A DNA stretch of 64,000 nucleotides, taken from NCBI RefSeq assembly GCF_033568475.1, contig NC_133123.1, forward strand, positions 128,498,930 through 128,562,929. Direction: 5' to 3'. Origin of the DNA: Henckelia pumila (Eukaryota; Streptophyta; Magnoliopsida; Lamiales; Gesneriaceae). The notes under the pieces are model-generated. The model was not told the origin of the DNA, did no database searches, and worked only from the letters and a program-made list of their open reading frames with translations. A program made the translations under genes and the position numbers. Positions 23,701 to 37,295 of this stretch are shown in pieces. Position 1 is the stretch's first letter. Each line of letters begins with the position of its first letter.

Positions 23701-26700
23701 AACATTGTGTTATTATTTCAATCACATTTTACATCCGTACAACTTTCTAGGGTGTGTAAATAATACATTATAGGTAATGAAACAAAAAATCAAAATTCGA
23801 GGTGGGCATTTGTACACCACGCGATAGACTGGCTCCATCATTGTAGGATGATCTTTGCAGATCTCCAATGCCATTTGATTTGTAGAACATTTATTTGTCT
23901 GGAAAATATTTCTCATTTGTTCTGGTTTACCTTATGCAGGTGGGAATGCTGACACATTTACATGCGGAACTTGGTCCGAATCTCATGAATTACTAGGTGT
24001 TGTGGATGATATGAATACAATCTACATTATCAAACCAAATGGAGAGGAAATAACTAGAATTGCCAAGAAGCATTTAAATATCACCTTGCCTATCGTTGGT
24101 TTGATAGCGAAGGATAATACTTATGAGAAATCGTCTCCTTTGTAAGCTTATTTCATTTGATTTCTTCTCATATCATTCATTACATTCAAAGTTGCTACTT
24201 GCAATTGATAGCTTTTCCACGAGTTCTAGCATTTGAGCCAAAATATGATTTTTTCAGGTGTTCCTTCACTATTTTTCTTTTGGATGGTTCATTTCATGAT
24301 ATTGAGATCTCGAAGGATCCAAGTGCATCCATTTTCTCAGCACAGGCCTTGAACAACACATCGATGCTAAGACAGCGTCTTCAGGATGTGTACTGCTGCG
24401 ATTATTGCCCAAAACTGTCTTTGCTTGTAGTAGTCAGCAACACTGGAGATATGCAATCTACATCTTACAAGAGCTCTGGTATTATTTTCACTCCTTTTCT
24501 CCACTCCATAGTCCATATGACATCTAAAAACTTTTATTTTCATTTGTTTATCATGGCATCATTTTTTCTGATTGTTTCTAATAATAGACACGTAGCTGTG
24601 GAGGAACTTTGAACCAACAGAAAGATTTTCTCATAGTTTATGTACCATTAATGGCTTTGACATGGTAAAAAACAAGATTATAAAAAGCGTGAAGCGCAAC
24701 GAAGCATTACGATCAACATTCAAGCTTGAAAAGTTTAAGCGGGTTTAGTGAGAGATCAAGTCAATAAATAGATTAAATAACATATAAACTTCAAGAATAA
24801 ATTTTCAAGTTAATCAAAAGTTCAAAACCATAAGTTTTAAAAATCACAAATTGTGTGGAGTTAAACTTTTTCTGATCGCTGTTACGTTAAGTATTGTCTC
24901 TTAGTCACAAAGTAAGGAGGGGTTCAAGACACTTATTTCGATGCTTTTAAGGGTTTTTTGTTTAAAAATTCAATGTTATTAAATATTTATTATTTAAAAG
25001 AAAGTTTAAAAGTTAAAAGCGATAAAATAAATAAATATCCTAATTTTTTTTGTAAAAAATTGGTTTTTAACTCTTTTTCGCATTTTGTGTGCTTTTTCAC
25101 CATTTTTATATGCTTAACTTAATTAATATGGTCAAACAAAGGGTTGACTACTTTTGCCCTAAGTGAAGCTTTTTCCTCACTCTTCACGCTTAATCGCACT
25201 TTTTAGAAGACTGGTAAAAAGTGACAGTCACTAGTTATGTTTGTCTGGAACTAGGTTTAACATTTTTTTAACCCTCGGAAATTCTTAGTTAAAGTCCTTG
25301 TGGAACTTAGGTACCATTCCCCTCCCATATAATATACTCTTTCTCCGGAGAAAAAAAACAATGACATAAAAAATATATATATTTTAACTTTATGTCAAAT
25401 CTTCTTTTAGGATCTTGCATTGTTTCTCTTTGGCGAAGGGAAAAAAATTCACAAATGGAGCCATTAGTGTTTTCGAATTTTGAAGGATCATATGCCATAC
25501 CTGAAGGATGCCACGGTCAACTAACTTATCCAAAGATATTATTTTCACCGCACAGAAAATTTGTTGCTACCCTGGACACAGAAGGATGCTTGTTTGCTTT
25601 TAAATTTGACGAAAAAAGCTGTTCTCTGTCAAAACTTTTTGTTGGTGAGAGTCACAACTTAAATGTGATGAATGAAACATCAAGCAGCGGGGCAGAATTT
25701 TTTCCCGATGTTGCGGATTTTACCTGGTGGTCTGATGATATAGTTATGGTTGCAAAAAGAAATGGCACCATTGCCATGGTTGGCATTCTCAGTTGTGTAA
25801 CTGCATCAAAAGAGGATGTTGTATATTCAATGCCCATTTTAGAAAGAACAAAGCAATACCCTGGGCTTGTTTTTCTTTTAGATATTACCTCGCGAGAAGA
25901 GAGCTATAGATCATCTGATGCAAAAGGTGCTAGCCTTATTGAGAATGTCACGCTTGTGGGGCCTAATCGATTTGATGTTTCCAAGCTGGAATGGAGCTTA
26001 GTGTCATTGGTAAAAAGATCTGTTTCCGAAATCTATGATAAAATGATTAATGACCATAAGTATCAGTCTGCTGTTGATTTTGCTGATAGTCATGGACTGG
26101 ACAAAGATAAAGTGCTAAAGTCACAATGGTTATCTTCTATCCAAGGAGTGCATGAGATAAATACTATATTGTCCACGATCAAGGACCAAGTTTTCATACT
26201 TTCTCAATGTGTAGACAAAGCAGGACCAACAGAAGATGCAGTGAGGACTTTACTTTCCTTTGGACTCCGCATAACAGACTTCTACAGATTTTCTGAGTCA
26301 GAAGATAATGAGTGTAAGCAAACTTGGGAGTTTCGTCTTGTAAGACTCAAGTTATTACGGTTGAGAGACAGGCTAGAGACATTTCTTGGGATAAACATGG
26401 GCAGGTGATAACAAGTGGTCACAGATTACCTTTATCTGTTGTTTTATAATTCATTTGTATAATTTTCCATCTGTGGTGCGAGAAACTTCATTACCTGTGT
26501 TAAGGTTTAGTTTTCTCAAGCAGGAATTTGTTTTGCTTGAAACAGGGCTTACAGAATCTGTTTTCATGTATGCAAATGTATTCAAAATCATGTTGTTAGG
26601 ATTTCATCATATCATTAGTGAATGGGATCTAATTCTTCAGACGCCGTCAACTGAAACATATGGATAAATCTTGAGAATTTTGGGAGTCTGGCACAGTCCT

Positions 26701-29700
26701 CCATAAGACCCTCTGATAATTTTCCCTTAATGTGTGTTTCTTTGTCATGGAGTAGCATTTAATTCTTGGGCTACTTGTCCTTTTCATCCTTTTTACTTGT
26801 CAATCGGCTTGGTTATGAAATGAAAGAACTAGGTTTCGCATCTTTGAAGTTTTCATTTCGACGATTACAACAAGAATAAAGATAAACAATTGCTGTTTTT
26901 CATCCACCGTTTATGGTTTACAGTAGTATTGTGGTTTTCACTGACTTGCAGCTTAATGACTTAGCTTTGCAGGTTCTCTATGCAGGAGTATGGCAGATTC
27001 CGTGATTTGCCTATTAGTAAGGTTGCTTTAGTACTTGCAGAAAGTGGGAAGATTGGTGCCTTGAATCTTTTATTTAAACGACATCCATATTCTTTGATTC
27101 CCTCCACATTGGAAGTTTTAGCTGCTATACCTGAAACAATTCCAATTCAATCATACGCACAACTGCTTCCAGGAATTTCTGCTCCTTCAACTATTGTCCT
27201 CCGTGATGAGGATTGGGTTGAATGTGAGAAGATGGTATCGTTTATCAACAGTTCCCATAGTAAGCATGAGACTATCCAGATCATGACTGAACCCATCCTT
27301 ATGAAATACACAGCATTTCAGTGGCCTTCCATTGCTGAGCTTTCTTCTTGGTACAAGAAAAGAGCTAGAGAAATTGACGAGCTCAGTGGTCAGATAGACA
27401 GTTGTATGCACTTGGTTGATTCAGCGATTGATAAGGGGATCCCTGAATTGCAGCAGTTTCGTGGGGATATCTTTTACTTGCAGCAACTTATATACGCTGA
27501 TGAAATTGAAGACGAAAGACACTTTTCTATGAGCCTTGCCGCTTGGGAACAATTACCAGATTATGAAAAATTCAAGTTGATGCTAATGGGTGTCAGAGAA
27601 GATAATGTAATTTCTAGATTAAACAAAATGGCCCTTCCCTTTGTGCACAAGGTTCTCTCATTGAACACATTTTCTGAAAATGAAGGTTATCTGGTGCTAG
27701 ATAGGGATGTAGATTCATTTTTGGACAGATGGCTGAAGGAAATTGCAGCACAAAATAAATTAGAATTGTGCTTAACAATAGTTGAAGAAGCATGGAGGGG
27801 CTTTGTAAACAATCAATTTTTCAAAAATGAGACGCAATTGGTGGATTGCTCTCTTGAATGTATATATTTATGCACTGATGTAAATCAATGGAGCACCATG
27901 TCTGCCATTCTGTCTAAACTTCCACAGATGCGAGGTAAATTTCTGAGGACGACACTCTTTAATGGTTAATCGAGTATAACATTTTACTTATAGTCTTGAC
28001 CGGCTGTATGCATGTCAATCTCAAATGTATGTGCCTTCAGTGTATGCATTTGAAAACTTCAGTGGGAATTACCAAGTACTTAAAAATGACCCTAGGCAGG
28101 TATTGTGGTCAATTACTCGACCCTCTTCTAGAATAAGTTATTCTGGACTATAGCTTGAGACTTGATTTAACTTAAAAATAGTGAAACAATTTCTGACAGG
28201 ATGAGCTGTGACTTTCCTGGTTTTTTGTTTTTGTTTTATTTCTTTAACTGAATTAATCCGGATGATTTTATGGAGAAAATCGAGTAAAACTAAAAATAGT
28301 TAAAATCAGATTATTAAGAGATTGGACTTTTGTTTACTGTTGATATGATTAGGGATTCGGTTTTTCTTTTGTCATCATTCGTGGATTTCTTGTTCGCCTT
28401 TTGTAATTATATCTTTCTCGTATATAATATAATATATTATCGTTTCTTATATAAAAAAAAAAGATAGTTAAAATTGAAGTTTACCAAAAGATGAAAGTAA
28501 AAGGCTTAGTTTAATCCTCTAGTTGATTACAATGATAATGAGAAATTAAGGTGTGATGAAAGTAAAAAATTTTAGTTTGAACTGTGAAAATATATGTGAA
28601 ATATAGCTATTCAATTGTTTGCAAAAAATTCTGAATCCGTAGTTTTGGGCTGTCTTAATATAGTGCGATAATATCTATGTTTTTTTTTAAAAGTGACTAT
28701 AATATCTATGTTTTGATTAAAAGTTGGAAGTGCTGAATATCACTGAATATGTTTTGGATTGACAGATCTTTCAGGTGAAGAAATCAAGCAAAGGTTCAAA
28801 CTTGCGGAAGGCCATGTTGAAGCCGGAAGACTTTTGGCATACTATCAAGTTGTTTCTGTTGCTTGATGTTGATTACTTTTCCTGGGTGTTTTTTGTCTTT
28901 CGGTGTTGATTATGTTTCCTCTCTCTTTTTGATATTCTTTTATTTGTGTGGATACTGAAAAAGACCAATCTCATCTACGTGTCTTATATTGTCTGCACTC
29001 TGATTTGGTGATGCCTTAAATGGATTCTCTTCTTTCCAACATGAAATAAATTGTTCTGCTTCATAAGAATATCACCAAAGAAAAATATTGACATGTAATG
29101 GTATTGAAGGGATGTAATGTCTTAGATGGCCTTTTCTTCAACATCGAGGAAAGTTTGAAGTGAAAAGCAGAATATGCAAGTCTTGTCTTGATTGTGGTGC
29201 ATGTTTATCACTTATCTTAATACAAGAAAATTAGGTAGTGTTTGGGAGAGCTTCTAGGAAGCACTTCTCAGCTTCTCCTTCACAAAATTTTGACATTTTG
29301 TGTAGGAAAAGCTAAAAAGTACTTCCTAAAACTCTTCCAAACACTACCTTAGACTATGAAGTCAGTTTTATGCCTCACTTGGTTTTTGAGACCTGCTCTT
29401 TCAGAAAAATTCTGCAATGGTGACCTTTATAGAGAGAATACCTTTGTCGATGTGCATGCCTGGGAACAATCAGTTTTGTCATGTTTACTTGTCAATATAC
29501 CAAGTGCATGTTTTTAAAGAATTTTTTTTAAATTTTTGATCAGGTTCCAAAGCCCATAAGTTTTTTCCTGGATGCATGCGCAGATGAAAAGAGTTCAAAA
29601 CAAATTATTCGCCTTGCACTTTCCAAATTTACTCGTTCACAGCCAGGCCGAATGGACCATGATTGGGCAAGCATGTGGCGTGATTTACAATCCCTTCAAG

Positions 29701-32700
29701 AAAAGGCATTTCCTTTTCTAGACTTGGAATACATGTTGATCGAGTTCTGCAGGGCTTTGCTTAAAGCTGGAAAATTTTCACTAGCAAGGAATTATTTGAA
29801 AGGCACCAGTTCTGTTGCCTTGGGAACAGAGAAGGGAGAAAATCTAGTTATCCAAGCAGCGAGAGAGTATTTTTATTCAGCGCCAAGCCTTACTTGTCCC
29901 GAGGTAAGTCTTAACATTGCTTCCTATTAACTGGAAAGTACCATGAGATGGATATACTTGCAGGTTATTTGCTAAACAATTTAACATTGTTGTGTAAATT
30001 AGTTTAATTAGTCTTATGTGGAATGAAATGCTTGCATGAGGCGTAAAAGCAGCACATTTTATAGTGTTTCGCGGTGGCATCTTTTTTAGCACCTTCAACT
30101 GTTTATTGTAAAACTTCATGAAAATTTTTGCAATAGTCTTGCCGTTCTGGCTTTCCTATAGAGCTAATTAGCACGAAAATCCAACTTAAACCAATGTGTT
30201 CTTGCTAGTGCTGCTATTTGCTACTCTTCTGGCTGCTGTCATGCATTACTTAGTAGCTTTGAATTTTAATTTTTACCATTTATTCCATTTTACAACACTT
30301 CCTTTAAGCCTCTGCCGTTGCAAGCTTTGAGAGTTAAAATTACCTCTATTGTCTATTCCGACACCTGCTGCTTAAATAATTGACTGAATCTTATGGAAGT
30401 TATATCCAGATCTGGAAGGCCAAGGAGTGCCTTAATATTTTTCCTGGCAGCAGAATTGTCAGGGTAGAGGCTGATGTCATTGATGCTGTTACTGTTAGAC
30501 TTCCGAATCTCGGAGTCAACCTTCTCCCAATGGCATTTAGGCAAATCAAAGACCCTATGGAAATCATTAAGTTGGCACTCCCAGGTAAAAGTGGAGCTTA
30601 TCTAAATGTTGATGACCTTATTGAAATTGCGAAACTTCTTGGACTGAGCGCACAGGAAGATATTTCAAATGTTCAAGAATTGATTGCAAGAGAAGCAGCA
30701 TTTGCTGGAGATGTACAGCTGGCTTTTGATCTATGCCTTGTGCTGGCCAAAAAGGGTCATGGCTCCGTTTGGGACTTGTGTGCTGCAATTGCCAGAAGTC
30801 AAGTCCTTGAGAGTATGGATTCAAAATCCCAAAAATTGCTATTAGGTTTTGCTTTGAGCCATTGTGATGAAGAATCGATTGGGGAGCTACTCCATGAGTG
30901 GAAAGATCTCGACATGCGGGATTGCTGCGAAACTCTGGTTACGTTAACTGGAAGAGAACCTTCGGAATTTTTGGAACAGTTTTCATCCTATAGAGGTAGT
31001 TCGGAGATGGTTGATGTCAGTTTTGAGGATCAGGAATCACAGTTTGCTAAGGTGAAGAATTTTATCTCAATGGTGGCTGAAAATATGTTCTCAGAAAATG
31101 GATTTGATTGGGAGTCTTTTTTTAGAGAGAAAGGGAAACTTGTATCTTTTGCTGCATCATGGCTCCCATTTTTGCATGAGCTGAGTGAGGAGGCAGAATT
31201 TGGGAAAAAAATTGCTTCAGATTCAGCTTCGTCATACCAAAATGTTAGCACAAGGACAAGAGCAGTGGCGACTATTTTATCGTGGTTGACAAGGAATGGT
31301 TTTATCCCCAGAGATGATTTGATTGCCTCACTGGCTAAATCAATCATGGAACCACCTGTTTCTGATGTGGATGATGTTGTAGGGTGTTCTATTCTCTTAA
31401 ATCTTATAGATGCTGTCCGTGGAGTTGAAATAATTGAGGAACAACTGAGTTTTAGGGGAAGCTATTATGAGTTTTCCAGCCTAATGAACATGGGGATGAT
31501 ATATAGCTTGTTGCACAATTACGGCATAGAATGTGAGAATCCTTCTCAGAGGAGAGAGCTGCTGCTGAGTAAGTTCAAAGAGAAACACAAATCACTCAAT
31601 TCAGGTGATTGTAGAAGAATTTTGTTGGTCCAAATGTTGTTGGTGATTAGTTTTTCAATTATCTTCTACATGCTTTTTGTTTGAAATTTATTATGATTAA
31701 CCTCTCTTTTAATAAAATACAGATGAATGGAATAATGTGCATGAAGCACAATCAACATTTTGGAATGAGTGGAGAGTCAAATTAGAACAGCAGAAGCATC
31801 TAGCAGATCAATCGAGAGTCCTGGAGAAAATAATTCCTGGTGTGGAAACTTCCAGATTTTTTTCTGGAGACATGGATTATATACAGCGTTCTGTGTTCTC
31901 ACTTATTGACTCGGTTAAACTGGAGAAGAAGCATATATTGAAAGAGGCCTTAATTCTAGCTAATACCTATGGCTTGGATCACAACAAGGTATGCTTATTT
32001 GCTGTGTAGTCATTATAAGCAGTTGAAAACTTTAATATTTTGACATGTTGTAATATGTTCTATATGTCATTGTTGATTCAGATGCTTCTGTATTACCTGG
32101 GGACTATACTTGTTTCTGAGGTTTGGAGTGTTGATAACATCATGGAGGAAGTTTCACATTTTAGGGAAGAAATACTTGCTTCTGCTGGAGAGGCCATTAA
32201 AGTTATTACGTTATCTATCTACCCTGCATTGGATGGGCGCGACAAGCAGAGGCTTGCATTTATTTACAGTCTCCTCGCTGACTGCTATTTGCGGCTTCAA
32301 GAGTCGAAAGAATTACCTCCTGCAATTGAGCGAAATCAACCAAGTGCCCTTTGGCTTGCGCAGTTTTGTAGAAGTGTTGAGCAGGAATGCACTAAGGTCT
32401 CTTTTATCAAGGACCTAAATTTTAAAAACATTGCTGGATTGCAAGATCTGAACTTGGGTTGCTTAAATAGTGAAGTTTGTGCTCAAATTGATGAAAATAA
32501 CGTGGATGTATTAGCTACAATGGTTCAGAACCTTGCTCATATATATGGTGACACTGCACCTGAGGGTCTTTTATCATGGAAATATGTCTACGTGCATTAT
32601 ATATCGAGCTCTTTGTCAACTCTAGAAGCTATAGCAGAGAGGGAAACTCATTTTCAGACGTCTGAAGATTTGCTCATCTTCATAAATGAAATTGAGCTGA

Positions 32701-34682
32701 CATATGATGCTTGTGGAAAGCATATTAGATTTGTTGATCATCCAGGTGTCTTGGACATAGTGAAGCGCTTTTTCACTGTCATCTTCCCGGCCCATAAAAA
32801 ATCATGGAACTTTCCTTTTGACTCAACTGGGAAAGAGTGTCTTATTAAACTTGTAAATTTCTGGCTCAGATTGATGAATGATGTGGAGAAGTTGGCACCA
32901 TCGGATATTTCATGCCAAAGGTTTTGCTCTAAATGTTCAGCAATGTGTCTTGAAGTTTTCTTGAGTTTGCTGGTCGAGGAGATGGTATCCCCTAATATTG
33001 GTTGGGCCAGTGTGCTTAACTATGTGGGTTATGGTGTTATATGTAATGTTGCTGTTGAAATCTTTAACTTCTGCCGAGCAATGATTTTTGGAGGCTGCGA
33101 ATTTGAATCTATCGCTCGATTGTTCACCGAAGTTGTATCACAACTCCCACCTGGATCAGAGTTGACAGAAACAGCTCCCAAAAGTTTTATTAATGTTCAA
33201 GATCTTCCAAACCTGTATCTGAGTATATTGGAAACCATTTTGCAAGAATTAACCGTTGGGTCCAGCGAAAATCGAAGTCTACATTACTTGCTATCGTCTC
33301 TGAGTAAATTCAAAGGAGACTTGGGTAACCTTAGGAACGTTAGGCTTGCTGTTTGGGATAGATTGTCGATTTTCTCCGACAACTTGCAGCTGCCAAGTCA
33401 TCTTCGAGTGCATGCCTTGGTACTCATGCAATTTATCTCTGGTAGAAAGAAAAATCTGGAATTGCGGTCTTTCGAATGGCCAGCGTATCTTTTGCCATGG
33501 GAAGGATGGGATGATATGCAGGATCGAACTGCATATCCTGAGAATTCTGCTGACGAACCAAACGCGAAAGACGTTTCAATTACCCTGGTGGCCCTTAAAT
33601 CTTCACAGTTGGTTGCAACGATCTCGCCTAACCTGGAAATTGTTCCAGAAGATATCCTTTCTGTGGACTCTGCTGTTTCCTGCTTCGTAAGAGTGTCAGA
33701 ATCAGCCACTACTGCATTGCATGTAAACGCATTGCTGGATGTGTTGGCTGAGTTGGATGGGCACTTTACGACTCGAATTGACGAGGGTGCTTCTGCTGAG
33801 ATGTCTGATGCTGCAAATAACTGGAGCAATGATGACTGGGACGAAGGCTGGGAAAGCTTTCGAGATGAGTCGACAGAGAAAGAGAGAGAGAGAAGCGACA
33901 CTTTTTCGATCCATTTCCTGCATACTTGTTGGTTGACGATTACCAGGAAAATGATAACATTGTCCAGCCATAAGGACTTATTGAGATTGCTCGATCAAAA
34001 GTCAACAAGAAATGTCATATTACTGGATGAAGACGATGCTCGTAAGCTGACCGAATCTGCAAGAGAGGTGGATTGCTTTCTGGCTCTTAAATTGGCGTTA
34101 ATGCTTCCATACAAAGCAATACAGCTGCAGTGCTTGGATGTCGTCGAAGACAAGCTAAAAGGAGGCATACCAGATAACCTCACTCGGGATCATTTCTTCT
34201 TTGTTCTCGTATTATCTTCAGGAATTTTATCCACTATAATCACCAAAACCTCGTACGGTACCACCTTCTCTTTCCTATGCTACATGGTTGGCAACTTTTG
34301 TCATCAGTATCAGGAGGCTCGATCATCAAGTACAAGACACGATGGCATCATCGGAGGTGAGAAAGATGAAGAAAATCTCGATTCTCTCTTCGTGAAAATT
34401 CTCTTCCCATGGTTTTTATCCGAGCTTGTGAAGGCGGATCAGTCGTTTCTAGCTGGAGTGATCATCACACGATTCATGAACATGAATGCTTCCCTCAGTT
34501 TAATCAACGTTTCGGATGCCTGTCTTATAACATATTTGGGAAGAAAACTCCAAGAACTGCAAGAAAGGGAATCGACGGGGGAGCAAACGAGCTTAGGTGA
34601 GCAGTTATCGAATACTATTGCCAGTTTGAGAAGCAACTTAGGGAATTTGGTCCAATCTGCACTTTCTTTACTTCCAACTTAG
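20751..34682 (+). CDS. MIP2: MIP2/NBAS-like Sec39-domain protein (ER tethering complex subunit)
   Basis: Twelve exons: 20751-20837, 20926-20977, 21979-22152, 23940-24141, 24258-24478, 25411-26404, 26973-27934, 28766-28848, 29544-29903, 30410-31604, 31723-31988, 32082-34682. All junctions are GT-AG and phases agree, giving 2398 residues, the size expected for plant MIP2. The N-terminal third (about 60-560) is the WD40-like propeller region (ITILQKGDDY, HRKFVATLDTEG). A Sec39 helical region follows from about 600, then a long helical C-terminal part with an acidic WSNDDWDEGWESF stretch. In Arabidopsis MIP2 works with MAG2 and MIP1 (the NRZ/Dsl1-type tether) in Golgi-to-ER retrograde transport and storage-protein sorting. 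No inactivating change was seen. Exon borders were set by frame and family fit, without cDNA. Confidence 0.9.
23119..23446 (-). mobile_element. 5'-truncated LINE in MIP2 intron 3
   Basis: The 14-bp target duplication GTAACCATAGTATT flanks it at 23105-23118 and 23447-23460. On the minus strand it encodes the C-terminal tail of a plant L1 ORF2 (LWAAITHCVCWSAWMERN, RIFEDK...) with a stop at 23223-23225. A short 3' UTR ends in an A-rich tail. It is oriented against the host gene. The TSD length and 5' truncation are classic target-primed reverse transcription. Confidence 0.85.
24673..25213. mobile_element. MITE in MIP2 intron 5 (same family as 19564-20125)
   Basis: The ends CAAGATTATAAAAAGCG and CGCACTTTTTAGAAGACTG match the other family member, including the internal AAGCG-rich arms. 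It is flanked by GTAAAAAA (24665-24672) and GTAAAAAG (25214-25221), an 8-bp duplication with one mismatch. It is non-coding. Confidence 0.8.
28307..28463 (+). mobile_element. Short retroposed fragment with A-tail in MIP2 intron 7
   Basis: 157 bp bounded by the 11-bp direct repeat ATAGTTAAAAT (28296-28306 and 28464-28474). It ends in TTTCTTATATAAAAAAAAAAG, resembling plant LINE 3' ends. It is probably a severely 5'-truncated LINE. A SINE is possible, but no pol III A/B boxes were recognised. Confidence 0.6.
29234..29348. mobile_element. Tourist-like MITE (PIF/Harbinger type) in MIP2 intron 8
   Basis: The inverted ends GGTAGTGTTTGG and CCAAACACTACC are perfect, and the arms stay complementary inward (GCTTCTAGGAAG against CTTCCTAAAA). 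Both sides carry TTA (29231-29233 and 29349-29351), the PIF/Harbinger target. The whole 115 bp could fold as one hairpin. A relative is at 51681-51797. Confidence 0.75.
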
Positions 34683-36004
34683 ACTAGATCTAGATAGTCT
34701 TTGTGCATGTCACATTTTTTGACAAAGTTGCGTCAGGGGAAACGTCGCTATTTATTTACTTCTGGTGTATAGACCATGGGTCTTGTACAAAGATGAGTTT
34801 GTATATTTTCATCGAACTGGAGGGGTAAAAATTTGGTGGTTAATTCGGAAATTTAAGATAGTATTTATATTTATATTTATATTTATATTTATATTTATAT
34901 TTATTTTATTTAGTGTAGTTATTTAAGATACATTCAGTAACAGAGCTGTAATTTTTTTGTGCGTTGAAAATAATATTTTGGAAAAAAAAAAAGCGAGTGT
35001 GATTCAAAGTGACTGTTAAGAATTTACATGATTAATACCTTTTTACCTTTTTTCGTAGATTATTTTATTAATTTCGTGTTTTACCCAATATTAATTATTG
35101 CTTTAGGTCTTTTGTAAGTAGGTTTTGTAGATTGTGATACTTTAGATATGTCGATATGATCTACACATGTAATGAAAAATAATATTTTTGTAAAAGTATT
35201 TTTCTTAAAGAACATATTTTTTGTGAGATGATTTATATTTGTAAAGATGACCAGAAATTAGGTGAAATATGCAATTTTCGGTCATCTTATTTTCGAACAT
35301 TGGGGTTGAACTTTTTGTCATATGATATATCGTTGGATTCACATTTTCGAGACGATTTTACCGTGAAAATTTCAAGACAATCGGAGTTAATATTTTTTCA
35401 TGAGCCAGGTAGATAAAAAATTTGTCTCGTAAAATTAACTTGATAAATCGTTTTATAAAATGGTGTTTTTAAAAACCGGCGAATAGCTTGAAAAATTAAT
35501 AATTTATTGATTTTCAAACATCATCTAGCTAAAGAGAATATGTTAATTTCACTAAATAACTTTTATTTGACCATGATTTGGAAATATAACCTTCTCATTT
35601 GTTTTCTTTTGTTTGATCTTTATATTTATTTTGTGATTGAAGGTCATTTTGCAAAAAATTTTTGAAAAAATATCATCAAAATATTTGTTTGACCAAAGTT
35701 ATTTTTCAAACTATTATGAGGTTGATTTTGTCTAGTTTTATTTGAAAAGAAGGGGATAAAAAAAAAGAGTTTATTTATTTTCGATATATTTTTTTTGTTA
35801 AAAAAAACATTTTATCCAACGATGCATACATTGGTAATAAAGGGCTAAGATGGCGAGTATGCTCATAGTTTATATTTTCATTTACAAAAATTATAACACA
35901 GCACCTGATCCAAGAGCCAGAAACTAACCACCGCAAATAGATTGCTTCATCCCTCTACAACTGCCTGCTAATTCTTTCAGAAATCAACGTAACATGATCA
36001 AGAA
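34683..36004. other. MIP2 3' region and intergenic DNA before the F-box gene
   Basis: No gene seen. The first 300 bases probably hold the MIP2 3' UTR. A hexamer repeat follows. Bases 35130-35480 resemble a degenerate dispersed repeat. The last 100 bases should be the F-box promoter and leader, with no clear TATA box. Confidence 0.5.
34862..34905. repeat. (ATTTAT)n hexamer repeat
   Basis: About seven perfect copies of a 6-bp unit in the MIP2 3' region. Confidence 0.9.
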
Positions 36005-37295
36005 ATGGAGAGGCTGCCCGCAGATATTTGTATCAAGATTTTAAGTTTGTTGGATCATCAAAATCTCGCAACTGCTCAATTGGGTTAGTGTTACAATTCT
36101 CTCTTCTTTCTTCAACTGTCAACTTTTCCTTGTTCTTCTGGATTTGGGGAAACTTTTTTTGCTCGAATTCTTGTTAAGATCTGATCTGTGTTTCTTGTTT
36201 CATGCTTATTTTGTTACAGTTGATCATTTTGATGGTTGCGTTTGTTTTCATGAATTGGAGTAACCGAATCATTTGATCCAGTTCACAGAGCTTAGATTTT
36301 TTAATAAAACTCAAAAATGGATAAAACTCTATTGATTTATGTGGAAAAACAGATCCAATGAACTGGTGGTTTCTGTACTTTTGAGCTCGCAATTCATGGC
36401 TTTTAAGGATAAATTAAGATCAGTTTCCCAATTTTGTGGATTTGCTCCACGCATCAACCTGACTCGTGTATATCAATTCGAAAATTAACTCCTCGGAGAG
36501 ATGGTGAAATCCAACTAATTGAGTAATAAAAGTTTTACACATGCATCAGTGCGTGCATCAGTGCGAAGATTAACACCAATTTATGTGATGAATTTGATGA
36601 TTTCTTCCTGTTTGTAATGTACGTATTTAGCCGTGGACGGTTGCTTACATGTTCTAACCTTATTTCACTCTTTATCATTTATGATCAAACTCATGAAACT
36701 TGAAATATCATCTCCTAAGTTTGTCAGAATCATTTGATTCTTGATACCTATAGTTTAATTTTCTATCAGTATTACTGATTCAAGGTAGAAGTTTGGTTTG
36801 TGGTCTAAGTGTGTAGGAAATGGAGAGACTTGTCAATTGACGACACACTATGGTATAACCTCTTTAAGGAAAGATGGGGGATTGATCGTGCCACATTTTA
36901 TGAGCCCATAGATTTCGAAGTCGTGGAAAGATGTCTTCATTGTCCAAGATCGTTGCGACCGAATAGGATTGTAAGCAAAGAGTATAAGTTTGATTGGCTC
37001 ATTTAGTTTGCATTGAATCGTATTTGCATCACGGGAATAAAAATATCTTCTTTTTTTCAGGGGATTGAAAATTATAAGGGAAGGAAACGATTATCTTTTA
37101 GTTCATCGAGGTGAAATTCAACGACATTTGGGTTCTAGACGAAAAGAGTCACGAGAACTTGAATCGTTCGGTCTGGATGATGGCTATGGAGGACAAGAGG
37201 AGGAACCATGTTCAAGTATCTTGGACAGGATCCTTTTTTTCATCGGGGACTTGGAATCTGCTTCAGTTGGTTTAAAAAGAAGCCGGTTGATATAG
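36005..37295 (+). CDS. F-box protein, SKIP24-like, with a one-base frameshift in exon 2
   Basis: Exons 36005-36083, 36810-36970 and 37061-37295, all GT-AG. Exon 1 starts the F-box (MERLPADICIKILSLLDHQN) and exon 2 continues it (VCRKWRDLS...LWYNLFKERWGIDRATFY). F-box proteins bind SKP1 and bring substrates to SCF ubiquitin ligases. In exon 2 the frame breaks at the T-run 36913-36915, which has one T too many. After it the family-like residues (SWKDV, QDRCDRIG) and the exon 3 tail (LKIIREGNDY, RGEIQRHLGSRR, ILFFIGDLE) lie in the shifted frame, which then stays open to the stop. The three exons total 475 bases, one more than a multiple of 3. It is either a young pseudogene or an assembly error in a homopolymer. 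The SKIP24 name is from memory of the Arabidopsis family. Confidence 0.75.

Noticed and set aside
33398-33971. Long antisense frames of 167 and 89 codons inside the last MIP2 exon
   Set aside because: The sense frame is clearly coding and conserved; these are its shadows.
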